Source of the DNA: CADEDV01 sp964437415 | Lineage (GTDB): Bacteria; Bacteroidota; Bacteroidia; Chitinophagales; Chitinophagaceae | Direction of reading: 5' to 3' | Assembly: GCA_964437415.1 (NCBI GenBank) | Contig: CAYTGN010000001.1 | Location: 1 to 64,000, forward strand | Length of the DNA stretch: 64,000 nucleotides | Shown here: positions 52,589-60,445 of the stretch, one piece after another | How the letters are laid out: every line of letters starts with the position of its first letter | How positions within the stretch are numbered: the stretch's first letter is position 1 | Translations under genes and position numbers: made by a program | Notes under the pieces: model-generated | The model's input: the letters and a program-made list of their open reading frames with translations, nothing else | Told to the model about the DNA's origin: nothing | The model's database searches: none

Positions 52589-53236
52589 ATGAAAAAGTCA
52601 ATTTTATTTATAGCAGCAATATTTATTGTTGCTGCTTCTTTTGCACAGAATGAAAAGTATATCGCAGCCATGAAAAAAAATCTGGCGGAAGCAGACAGCG
52701 CATTTATACTCAATGACCCGTCGCGGCTTACAATTGCGGCTGCCGCTTTTGAAAGAATTGGCGACGCTGAAAAAACACAGTGGCTTCCTTTTTACCATGC
52801 TGCTTACTGCCACGTAATGTTTGGCTATATGAAAAACGATCCATCTAGCAACGATGGCATTGCTGACAAGACAGAGCAATTGCTGGCAAAGGCAGAAGCC
52901 ATTGAAAAAAATAACAGCGAGATCAGCCTGCTGAAAGCAATGACCACTTCGCTGAGAATGATGGTGAATCCTATGGAACGCTGGATGCAATACGGCCCTA
53001 AGATACAGGAGTATAGCCAGGCAGCGATCAGCCAGGATCCCAATAATCCCCGGCCGCATTGGTTCAATGGTGTGTCAATGAAAAACACACCGGAACAATT
53101 TGGTGGTGGCTGTGGAGTGGCCAAACCGATGCTGGAAAAAGCAATAGAACTATTCGGCAGTTTTCAGCCGGCCAGCGAACTGCATCCTTCCTGGGGCAAA
53201 CCGGCCTGTGAAAGAGATCTGGCGGGTTGTAAATGA
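52589..53236 (+). CDS. Secreted helical-repeat (TPR-like) protein
   Basis: 215 residues with a signal peptide (SILFIAAIFIVAASFAQ). The mature protein is helical, with a TPR-like pattern (RLTIAAAAFERIGDAEKTQW, LLAKAEAIEKNNSEISLLKA, EYSQAAISQDPNNPRPHWF). Cys residues cluster in the last 60 residues (FGGGCGVAK, PACERDLAGC). It lies 33 bp after the TonB receptor, so a periplasmic partner of that receptor is plausible. No enzyme motif. Confidence 0.75.
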   Translation: MKKSILFIAAIFIVAASFAQNEKYIAAMKKNLAEADSAFILNDPSRLTIAAAAFERIGDAEKTQWLPFYHAAYCHVMFGYMKNDPSSNDGIADKTEQLLAKAEAIEKNNSEISLLKAMTTSLRMMVNPMERWMQYGPKIQEYSQAAISQDPNNPRPHWFNGVSMKNTPEQFGGGCGVAKPMLEKAIELFGSFQPASELHPSWGKPACERDLAGCK

Positions 53237-53306
53237 TCTTTCGGCAGCCGGGAACTTTAAGAGCTATAGCTTCCAGCTGTTTAATTGTAAAAAAAATGAA
53301 ACCGTT

Positions 53307-53894
53307 ATGAAAGAAGAAAATTTATCGGCGGAACAAAGCCTCCAACTGATCCGGACTATGATAATTAAAACCAAACAGGAGATGTCAGATAATACAATCT
53401 ACTTTCTTGTTTGGGGCTGGATCACTTTCATAGCATGCACAGGACAGTTTGTCTTGAAGCATATTTATCAATATGAAAGGCATTACCTGGTGTGGACACT
53501 TATTTTGGCCGGTATTGTTTTTTCTGTTTATAAAGGGATTAAGGACGACAAAAAAGAAAAAGTGAAAACCTATGTAGGAGACAGTATGAAATATTTATGG
53601 ATGGGAATGGGTATTAGCTTTTTTGTGCTGAGCATGATCTTGTCAAAACTTGGCTGGGATACCATAGTATTTCCCTTTTTTATTTTACTGTACGGGCTGG
53701 GTACATTTATTTCGGGTAATTTCATCCGGTTTCGTCCGCTGATCGTTGGTGGTATCATTGCATGGGTATTGGCCATCGGGGCGGTGTATGTGGAATATGA
53801 TTACCAGATATTGTTTGGCGCTGCGGCCATTTTGTTCAGTTACATCATACCTGCCTATATGTTACGACACAAGAATAAAATTGCAAACCATTAA
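53307..53894 (+). CDS. Six-helix membrane protein, paralogue pair member 1
   Basis: 195 residues from the ATG at 53307; the longer frame would overlap the previous gene. A short soluble N-terminus (ENLSAEQSLQLIRTMIIKTK) is followed by about six membrane helices. It is a paralogue of the next gene, with the same N-terminal pattern (LIRTMIIKTK against LIATMINKAK). The two genes and a winged-helix regulator form a tight operon. Function unknown; such pairs may be regulated or sensed by the partner regulator. Confidence 0.75.
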   Translation: MKEENLSAEQSLQLIRTMIIKTKQEMSDNTIYFLVWGWITFIACTGQFVLKHIYQYERHYLVWTLILAGIVFSVYKGIKDDKKEKVKTYVGDSMKYLWMGMGISFFVLSMILSKLGWDTIVFPFFILLYGLGTFISGNFIRFRPLIVGGIIAWVLAIGAVYVEYDYQILFGAAAILFSYIIPAYMLRHKNKIANH

Positions 53895-53903
53895 TTGTTT
53901 TAT

Positions 53904-54578
53904 ATGAGCCGGGAAGAAAAGCAACTCAGCGAAAAAGAAAGTCTTGCTCTTATTGCAACGATGATCAATAAGGCAAAGGACTCTTATCATGACACTGGTG
54001 TAGGTGCCATGATGTGGGGGGCAGTGGTGGCGGTTTGCACATTGGTAAGATTTTTTGAATATCAGTTCAATTTTCGCCTTCCGTTTGATATTTACCTGCT
54101 GACACTGGCTGCCCTCATTCCCCAGGTATTCATTTCTGTCAGGGAAAAAAAGGAACGTAAGGTTAAGTCATTTGATGATGCATACATGGATTATATCTGG
54201 CTGGGGTTTGGTATTTGCCTGTTTTTGCTCATCCATGTCATCAATCTTGTTTACAGGGACTGGGGGCCGGTAGCAAAAGAATACCAGGAACTCACTGGTC
54301 ATGCTTCCCCTTTTAAGTTCCAGGAATTCATTCATCCGCTTTTTTTGATCCTGTACGGCTTACCCACTTTTATCACCGGGGCTGCCTGTAAGTTTAAACC
54401 TATGTTGTGGGGCGGTATTCTTTGCTGGTTGTGCAGTATTATTGCTGTTTACACCAACATTAAAATTGATTTATTGCTGACAGCATTGTCTGCTATTGCT
54501 GCCTGGTTCATCCCGGGACTTATTATGGAAAAGGAATATCGTCAATACAAAAAAGAACAAGCAGCGGCTGATGTTTAA
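53904..54578 (+). CDS. Six-helix membrane protein, paralogue pair member 2
   Basis: 224 residues from the ATG at 53904 (9 bp after the previous stop). N-terminus MSREEKQLSEKESLALIATM, then about six membrane helices (MMWGAVVAVCTLVRFFEY, FGICLFLLIHVINLVYRDWG, FLILYGLPTFITGAACKFKP). Same order of parts as its paralogue. It overlaps the regulator start by 8 bp, so translation is coupled. Confidence 0.78.
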   Translation: MSREEKQLSEKESLALIATMINKAKDSYHDTGVGAMMWGAVVAVCTLVRFFEYQFNFRLPFDIYLLTLAALIPQVFISVREKKERKVKSFDDAYMDYIWLGFGICLFLLIHVINLVYRDWGPVAKEYQELTGHASPFKFQEFIHPLFLILYGLPTFITGAACKFKPMLWGGILCWLCSIIAVYTNIKIDLLLTALSAIAAWFIPGLIMEKEYRQYKKEQAAADV

Positions 54579-54855
54579 AGACCTGGATCCAATATTACAT
54601 TCGCAGCTCAGGCTGGCCGTAGTGTCTTTACTCATCAGTGTGAAGGAAGCTGAATTCACATTTCTGAAAGAAAAGACCAATGCCACCGCCGGCAACCTGA
54701 GTGTGCAGGTACAGAAATTAAAAGATGCCGGGTATATTAATGTGGTGAAGCAATTTAAAGACAATTACCCGCAAACGATCTGCAAGATCACCCCAGCCGG
54801 CATCAATGCTTTTGAAGAGTATGTAAAGAATCTCCAGGGCTACCTGGGAAAATAA
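54571..54855 (+). CDS. Winged-helix transcriptional regulator
   Basis: 94 residues from the ATG at 54571, overlapping the previous stop by 8 bp. A winged-helix domain of the type found in short MarR/ArsR-like regulators (LAVVSLLISVKEAEFTFLKE, then NLSVQVQKLKDAGYINVVKQ, then TICKITPAGINAFEEYV). No ligand-binding domain. It lies at the end of its operon and probably controls the two membrane proteins, a common arrangement in Bacteroidota. Confidence 0.85.
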   Translation: MFKDLDPILHSQLRLAVVSLLISVKEAEFTFLKEKTNATAGNLSVQVQKLKDAGYINVVKQFKDNYPQTICKITPAGINAFEEYVKNLQGYLGK

Positions 54856-54861
54856 TACCCG

Positions 54862-57258
54862 TTATTTACCAAGTAACTCCTGTGTTGTGGTTTGGGAAAG
54901 TTCCACTTTGTTTTCTTTGGCAGCGGAAATGTTGCAGTTCACATCTACCCGCAATGCACGGAGACCAACTACTCCCTGCAACTCCTCCAGGTTCAGCTTT
55001 TCCACATCAGGCATCAGCAATTGCTGGTTTTGAAGGAACTCAATGTATTCCATGTATTCGTTAGCATCTTTTGACTGTGAATAGACAATGGCTATCTTGC
55101 CGGGTTGTGTCAGTCTTTCGTTAGTTTCTTTGATGCGGACTTTGTCAATTCGCTTTTTGATGATCTCATAACGGATATTATAATCACCGTCCACATCAAA
55201 TTTTCTTTCTTCTGTTCTGAAACTAATGGCCAGCGGAATGCTGTGTGCCAGGATGAGTTGCGTAGTGGCCAGCGGATGTTTCAATTGCGGTTGCAACTGG
55301 TTAGTAGCTCTTGCTGCCTTGGCAAGCAGGGAAAGTTGCCACATCCGCATATTCCGCAAATACAATTCGTCAAATTTTTTTCTTGGTGCAATGGACTGTC
55401 CCATATAGATATTGAACTCCACCCCGTCAGTAACATAGCGTTCAAAATAATGAGGATATACTTTCTGCGCCGCCAATTGTTCGTGGTCAATTAGTTTAGC
55501 TAATGTATCATTGATAAGGCCAATACTTTGTTCATATTCCTTGCGATGGTGATAGACCATCCGGGTTTGCGGATCAAGCGCCGAAAAGTATTTTTCTATT
55601 TCTGTTTTTAAAGATGGTTGTGTGCTGTGCAGGTGATTAAATATGGAGGTTACCTGTGCATGCATGAAATCACGGATGCTGATCTCTTCATCTGACAGCA
55701 GGACATCTGTGGCTGATGTAATGAATTTATTGATCTTGAATTCAATTTCCTGCAGCAGCGGGAAAGGCATCTCGGCCTGTGCTTTCTTGACCACATTGCT
55801 GGCAAGCTCCAGTTGGTGGATCAGGTCAAGCTGAATGGCATGTGATCGTTCTGAAGAGGAATTGCGGATGTCAATGGCCGCATACAGGGGATACACTTCT
55901 CTGAACTGTATCTTATCAATCTTGGTGTCTGGGTTTTCTGTTTTATTGATGATGTACTTCAGCGCTTTTTCTGTAAACTTCCATTCCACAGCAGGCTGTA
56001 TAGCCGTGAATTGCCGTTTGATTATTTTATCAATTTGCCCGTCGAGGTTTTCAGCGCTTTTTTCGATGGCAAGGGCAAATAATGGCAATGAAGATTCTAT
56101 TTTGGCAATATGGTTGCGGTTGAATTTGCCCGGTTCGTCTGAAACGATCTCCAGCACACCCATCAATTCGTTGCGGAGTTTAAGCGGGCAGATGATGAGG
56201 CTGCGGCAACCTTCTTTATAGTAAAGCCCCATCTGCTCTTCATAATCATGGATATCTTTTTCAAGGTCTTCAAATACCAGCGGCCAGTCAATGTCTTTGA
56301 AAAATATCCTGTACAGTTCCACCAGCTCCACTTTTTCAGGATTAGTTTTCACATTTTTAAACAGCAGGCTCTTATTATTATGTGTTTCCGAATACACATA
56401 GTGATCGTTCACTTCCAGGAATGGGGTGATGCCTATGCGGATATCTTTCATGCACAACAGCGACTGCATATAGGTTTGCAGTTGTTCATACACCACATTT
56501 TCTGAAAAGGCGTTTATTTTAAGTAACAGGTTTTTTACCTGGGAGATGATCTCTTTTTCTGTAACATCATTCACCCGAACAATGATCAGCCCTTCAAAAA
56601 TGAAGGAGTCGGGCGGAATAATCTTGAAAAATTCTTCCGCAGGCATCAGCCGGTTGCTGCGCCGGTTGATTACATTGGAGGGAAACTGCGGCAACTCACC
56701 AACAGGTTTGACATCCACAAATCTTGTGTCCAATTGCAGTTCCATAAACGTGGTAAGTCCTGTTGACGGGTCTGAAAACGGGTAAACAGCAGAGATCATA
56801 TCAGAAAAATCATGCTGCATATATTTTTTCAGGACAAGCTCATAAAGACCGTTCAGCTTTTCCTGTTCCAGTTTTTCTCCGATATAATCGTTTGGGATAT
56901 TTATGGTTTCTGTGCCAGGCTTCAGAAATAGCTGGCGGAAATAGCGGGAATTATAGATCGTATCGTAGCTAAATGGCAGAGAAACAGAATAAAGACTTTG
57001 GCTATTGATCTTTGTTGGAGGAAAAATGGTGGCCAAAAGTGCATTTACCAACTCCCTGTGTTTTTCAAGCACTGCGGGGTCAGTTAAAGGCTCAAGCAAT
57101 TCCGGACAGGCTTTAAGCTGTTCAAGCAAACCTGCATATAGGCTACTGGCTCCGGGTTTGCCTGCGGCAATGATATTTTTAAGGGAATCCACCAGCGGCC
57201 TGAGTGACAGGCGGCTGTTAACAGGGTATTTTCCAACAAACAGTGTATTGTATTGCAT
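54862..57258 (-). CDS. Large GAF-domain protein
   Basis: 798 residues, cytoplasmic (no signal peptide). A GAF domain is recognisable at about 330-405 (YYKEGCRSLIICPLKLRNEL, LMGVLEIVSDEPGKFNR). The rest is helical and unrecognised; the first 230 residues and the C-terminal 350 show no kinase, GGDEF, phosphodiesterase or other output domain. It is therefore more likely a scaffold or ligand sensor than an enzyme. The upstream gap holds an inverted repeat shared with the nth 3-prime end. Confidence 0.75.
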   Translation of the reverse strand: MQYNTLFVGKYPVNSRLSLRPLVDSLKNIIAAGKPGASSLYAGLLEQLKACPELLEPLTDPAVLEKHRELVNALLATIFPPTKINSQSLYSVSLPFSYDTIYNSRYFRQLFLKPGTETINIPNDYIGEKLEQEKLNGLYELVLKKYMQHDFSDMISAVYPFSDPSTGLTTFMELQLDTRFVDVKPVGELPQFPSNVINRRSNRLMPAEEFFKIIPPDSFIFEGLIIVRVNDVTEKEIISQVKNLLLKINAFSENVVYEQLQTYMQSLLCMKDIRIGITPFLEVNDHYVYSETHNNKSLLFKNVKTNPEKVELVELYRIFFKDIDWPLVFEDLEKDIHDYEEQMGLYYKEGCRSLIICPLKLRNELMGVLEIVSDEPGKFNRNHIAKIESSLPLFALAIEKSAENLDGQIDKIIKRQFTAIQPAVEWKFTEKALKYIINKTENPDTKIDKIQFREVYPLYAAIDIRNSSSERSHAIQLDLIHQLELASNVVKKAQAEMPFPLLQEIEFKINKFITSATDVLLSDEEISIRDFMHAQVTSIFNHLHSTQPSLKTEIEKYFSALDPQTRMVYHHRKEYEQSIGLINDTLAKLIDHEQLAAQKVYPHYFERYVTDGVEFNIYMGQSIAPRKKFDELYLRNMRMWQLSLLAKAARATNQLQPQLKHPLATTQLILAHSIPLAISFRTEERKFDVDGDYNIRYEIIKKRIDKVRIKETNERLTQPGKIAIVYSQSKDANEYMEYIEFLQNQQLLMPDVEKLNLEELQGVVGLRALRVDVNCNISAAKENKVELSQTTTQELLGK

Positions 57259-57385
57259 GATGGTGCGATTTGTGGTTTCAACAGGAATACGGCTGTTTTA
57301 CATGGAGTTGGGAGAAAACAAAACTAATAAATTAGACTTGTTTATGCCAGCCCATTTTAGTGGTATATACTTAGCAACTGATGGG

Positions 57386-57442
57386 AGCTGATTTATTGAT
57401 TGAAAGGAAAGGAAATCACCAAGTTAGCCTGATAAATCAGCT
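57386..57442. repeat. Inverted repeat in the nth-GAF gene gap
   Basis: AGCTGATTTAT (57386-57396) is the exact complement of ATAAATCAGCT (57432-57442), 35 nt apart. The right arm spans the nth stop codon. No T run follows on the minus strand. Confidence 0.7.
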
Positions 57443-58078
57443 TTTGGAATGGAAGAACCGGCATGCAGGCTGCAAACCACAGCTTTCACAGCGTGGATTG
57501 CGTGCCAGGCAGGTGTAGCGGCCATGCAGGATGAGCCAGTGATGGGCTTTATGAATAAGTGATTCGGGAATATGTTTCACTAATTCTTTTTCAACCGCAA
57601 GAGGAGTGGAGGCAGTGGCGGGCACCAATCCTATGCGTTTGCTGACACGGAACACATGAGTGTCCACCGCCATATTAGGTTGTTTGTCTATAACTGACGT
57701 GATGACGTTTGCTGTTTTCCTTCCCACTCCCGGCAGTTGCACCAGTTCTTCCACTGTCATCGGTATTTTTCCATCGAAATCCTTCATCACTTTCTGCGCC
57801 ATACCAATGAGATGCTTTGTTTTGTTGTTGGGATAGGAAATGCTTTTAATAAAAGGAAACAACTCATCAAAGTTTGTTTTGCTCAGCGATTCTACATCCG
57901 GGTATTTTTCATAGATAGCAGGTGTGGTCAGGTTCACCCGTTTATCGGTGCATTGGGCAGAAAGAATAACGGCCACCAGCAACTGGTAGGGATTATCATA
58001 AAAGAGTTCGGTCTCTGCTTCAGGGGTGTGGGTTTGAAAATAGTCAATGACAAACTGGTAACGTTGCTTGCGGGTCAT
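57437..58078 (-). CDS. nth: Endonuclease III
   Basis: 213-residue base-excision DNA glycosylase/AP lyase for oxidised pyrimidines. Helix-hairpin-helix LPGVGRKTAN with catalytic K121; D139 in AVDTHVFR; and a [4Fe-4S] cluster motif C190-x6-C197-x2-C200-x5-C206. The ATG at 58078 gives the normal MTRKQRYQFVIDYF start; longer readings are unsupported. It is separated from the next upstream gene by a terminator. Confidence 0.96.
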   Translation of the reverse strand: MTRKQRYQFVIDYFQTHTPEAETELFYDNPYQLLVAVILSAQCTDKRVNLTTPAIYEKYPDVESLSKTNFDELFPFIKSISYPNNKTKHLIGMAQKVMKDFDGKIPMTVEELVQLPGVGRKTANVITSVIDKQPNMAVDTHVFRVSKRIGLVPATASTPLAVEKELVKHIPESLIHKAHHWLILHGRYTCLARNPRCESCGLQPACRFFHSKS

Positions 58079-58131
58079 GGATACAAAACTAAGCGTATGC
58101 AAAGAAAGATAGTAAGCGAAGGAGTAATAGC

Positions 58132-58162
58132 AAAAAAAGCATCCGCTACAAAGCGAATGCTT
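58132..58162 (-). terminator. Terminator, minus strand, after the small gene at 58189
   Basis: On the minus strand, GCATTCGCT (58160-58152) pairs with AGCGGATGC (58147-58139), one G-T wobble, 4-nt loop, followed by seven T. Confidence 0.8.
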
Positions 58163-58188
58163 CAATTCATTTTCAGAGCCGCTAAAAA

Positions 58189-58428
58189 TTACTTTACTTT
58201 TTCGGCTGAATTTTTCTTTGCATGGTTTAAAACATTCAGCACTACTTCCGTTCTCGGAGATAGGGTGATCTTGTCTAATCTTTGCATCGAAGCTTTCAGC
58301 ACAGTTAATTTTTCCCGGAGTGTCCAGTCATTCCGGAGGGCTTCTTCAATAGCAACGGTTTTTTTAGGAGAGGATTCCTTGTATAAATACAATAAAAGGT
58401 CCTCAGGGGTAAATTTTGTCATTAGCAA
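58189..58428 (-). CDS. Small conserved hypothetical protein
   Basis: 79 residues, helical and charged (MTKFTPEDLLLYLYKESSPK, VAIEEALRNDWTLREKLTVL). Similar short proteins are common in Bacteroidota; they resemble the N-terminus of anti-sigma-like proteins, without a membrane segment. An in-frame ATG at 58422 is an equally good start. It lies 92 bp from the next upstream gene and has its own terminator. Function unknown. Confidence 0.65.
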   Translation of the reverse strand: MLMTKFTPEDLLLYLYKESSPKKTVAIEEALRNDWTLREKLTVLKASMQRLDKITLSPRTEVVLNVLNHAKKNSAEKVK

Positions 58429-58520
58429 TCCATTAATGTCCTTAAATAAGATGTCCTTGAGAGATTTCGAAACGTCCGGATTATTAACGGGGGAGGGAGG
58501 GGATTATTGTGAAAAATGCC

Positions 58521-58838
58521 TCAATTCTGGCTATTGCCGGACTTTTCCGGCACCAGAAAAAGGTCTTCATTATCCTTTTTCATCAGGTATTTTTCCCTTG
58601 CATACTTTTCCAGCGTACCTGGATCCTTCCTAAGTGCCTCTAAATCTTTGCTTTCTGCCTCAATCTGACGGGTATAATGTTCTTTGCTTTGTTTTAGTTC
58701 CCTTAACTCTTTGTCACGGGACATGCGGGTGAAAATATCGTTTTTGTCCAAAAAAAGCATAATGACAGCAAAACAGGCAATTGCAATAAAATACTTGTTC
58801 TTAAGCCAGGCCGGAAGATGAGTCAGAATGCGGTTCAT
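58521..58838 (-). CDS. ftsB: FtsB/DivIC-like septum formation protein
   Basis: 105 residues: one N-terminal membrane helix (KYFIAIACFAVIMLFL) and a coiled coil (SRDKELRELKQSKEHYTRQI), then KYAREKYLMKKDNEDLFLV, the C-terminal part typical of septum formation initiators. It lies directly after eno, the classical eno-ftsB neighbourhood. Start ATG at 58838 (ATG AAC CGC is part of an intergenic repeat word). Confidence 0.85.
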   Translation of the reverse strand: MNRILTHLPAWLKNKYFIAIACFAVIMLFLDKNDIFTRMSRDKELRELKQSKEHYTRQIEAESKDLEALRKDPGTLEKYAREKYLMKKDNEDLFLVPEKSGNSQN

Positions 58839-58901
58839 AGTTCAGGGTTGTTTAAGAGGATGGTTCATAGTTCAGCGGGATTTTTCCATGAACTATGAAC
58901 C
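58832..58901. repeat. Direct and inverted repeat in the ftsB-eno gap
   Basis: GGTTCATAGTTCAG occurs at 58832-58845 and again at 58862-58875, and TGAACTATGAACC (58889-58901) is its complement, so either direct copy can form a stem. The first copy contains the ftsB start codon. The word TGGTTCAT also occurs in the phoB-phoR gap. Confidence 0.85.
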
Positions 58902-58912
58902 ATTTACCACAA

Positions 58913-60202
58913 CTATTTTCCAAATTTAATCTTTCCTTTTGGATAAACAGCAGAACTCCCCAGCAACTCTTCAATTCTTATCAACTGGTTGTATTTTGCC
59001 ATGCGGTCAGTGCGGGATGCAGAACCGGTTTTTATCTGTCCGCAATTTAATGCGACAGCGAGATCGGCAATTGTCGTGTCTTCTGTTTCGCCACTGCGAT
59101 GGCTCATGATGGTATTGTAACCATTGTGCTGAGCAAGGGTAACGGCATTGATTGTTTCTGTAATTGTTCCGATCTGGTTCACTTTTACCAACAAACCATT
59201 TCCAATTCCTTTGTCTATTCCTTGTTGCAGTCTCGTTACGTTAGTTACGAAAAGATCATCACCTACCAACTGGCATTTATCGCCGACAGCTTCGGTCAGC
59301 ATTTTCCATCCGGCCCAGTCATCTTCGGCCATACCGTCTTCAATGGAAACAATAGGATATTGCTTCACCCATCCTGCCCAATATTTCACCAACTGCTCGT
59401 TGCTCATCTCTTTGCCGCTGCTTTTGTGAAATACATATTTTTTCTTTTTGCTGTCCCACAGTTCACTGTTGGCTGCATCCATAGCGATCACAATTTGTGA
59501 GCCTGCTTTATACCCGGCAGCCTGGATAGCTGTCAGCACGGTTTCAATGGCTTCTTCATTGCTTTGGATATTGGGTGCAAAACCACCTTCGTCACCTACA
59601 TTGGTGCTGTACCCTTTTTTCTTCAGCACTGTTTTGAGGGCATGAAATATTTCAACACCCCATCTCAAGCCTTCACTGAAAGAAGGGGCGCCGACAGGCA
59701 TCACCATGAATTCCTGGAAATCTATTTTATTATCAGCATGGGCGCCGCCGTTTAAAATATTCATCATGGGAATGGGCAACACTTTGGCATTGGTGCCACC
59801 TATATAACGGAACAAAGGCAGCGAAGCTTCTTCAGCAGCAGCTTTGGCCGCCGCCATGCTCACAGCAAGGATTGCATTGGCGCCGAGTTTACTCTTGTTG
59901 GGTGTGCCATCTAATTGTATCATCATTTCATCAATGCCTGTCTGATCGGCCACATCATTGCCCAGCAGGGCGGGAGCTATGATGTCATTCACATTCTTCA
60001 CCGCTTTCAGTACGCCTTTGCCCACATATTTTTTCTTATCTCCATCCCGCAGTTCTGCAGCTTCATGGATGCCTGTGCTGGCGCCGCTGGGCACTGCGGC
60101 ACGACCCACTGCACCTTCATCGGTTAATACATCCACTTCCACCGTGGGATTGCCTCTTGAATCAAGAATTTGCCTTGCGAAGATCTCTGAAATGTAACTC
60201 AT
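58913..60202 (-). CDS. eno: Enolase
   Basis: 429 residues from the ATG at 60202; a longer frame adds 16 unconserved residues. Phosphopyruvate hydratase of glycolysis. N-terminal domain begins SYISEIFARQILDSRGNPTV; the barrel contains SIEDGMAEDDWAGW and the signature SHRSGETEDTTIADLAVAL. It sits upstream of ftsB. Confidence 0.98.
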   Translation of the reverse strand: MSYISEIFARQILDSRGNPTVEVDVLTDEGAVGRAAVPSGASTGIHEAAELRDGDKKKYVGKGVLKAVKNVNDIIAPALLGNDVADQTGIDEMMIQLDGTPNKSKLGANAILAVSMAAAKAAAEEASLPLFRYIGGTNAKVLPIPMMNILNGGAHADNKIDFQEFMVMPVGAPSFSEGLRWGVEIFHALKTVLKKKGYSTNVGDEGGFAPNIQSNEEAIETVLTAIQAAGYKAGSQIVIAMDAANSELWDSKKKKYVFHKSSGKEMSNEQLVKYWAGWVKQYPIVSIEDGMAEDDWAGWKMLTEAVGDKCQLVGDDLFVTNVTRLQQGIDKGIGNGLLVKVNQIGTITETINAVTLAQHNGYNTIMSHRSGETEDTTIADLAVALNCGQIKTGSASRTDRMAKYNQLIRIEELLGSSAVYPKGKIKFGK

Positions 60203-60445
60203 GTCCTGTTGGTTTGATTTAGCAAAAAAAGTTGATATGAATGGCAGCATCGCACCGGTGTGCTGTATTCAGGCAGCAAATTTCCGGGTGCTGCAAAATA
60301 ACGATGTTTTGCCAAGGCGGCCAAAGCCGTTGTACGCTGACACAAACAGCTGTTCATTCTGTTATCCCTGCTTATAACCATACCTGAAACAATTCAAAAA
60401 AATCGGCCGGGTTTAGGTATATTTATTTTTCATTTCCCTGCGCCA

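Noticed and set aside
57737..58633. 298-codon plus-strand frame over nth, the small gene and ftsB
   Set aside because: Antisense to three well-supported genes and without domain similarity.
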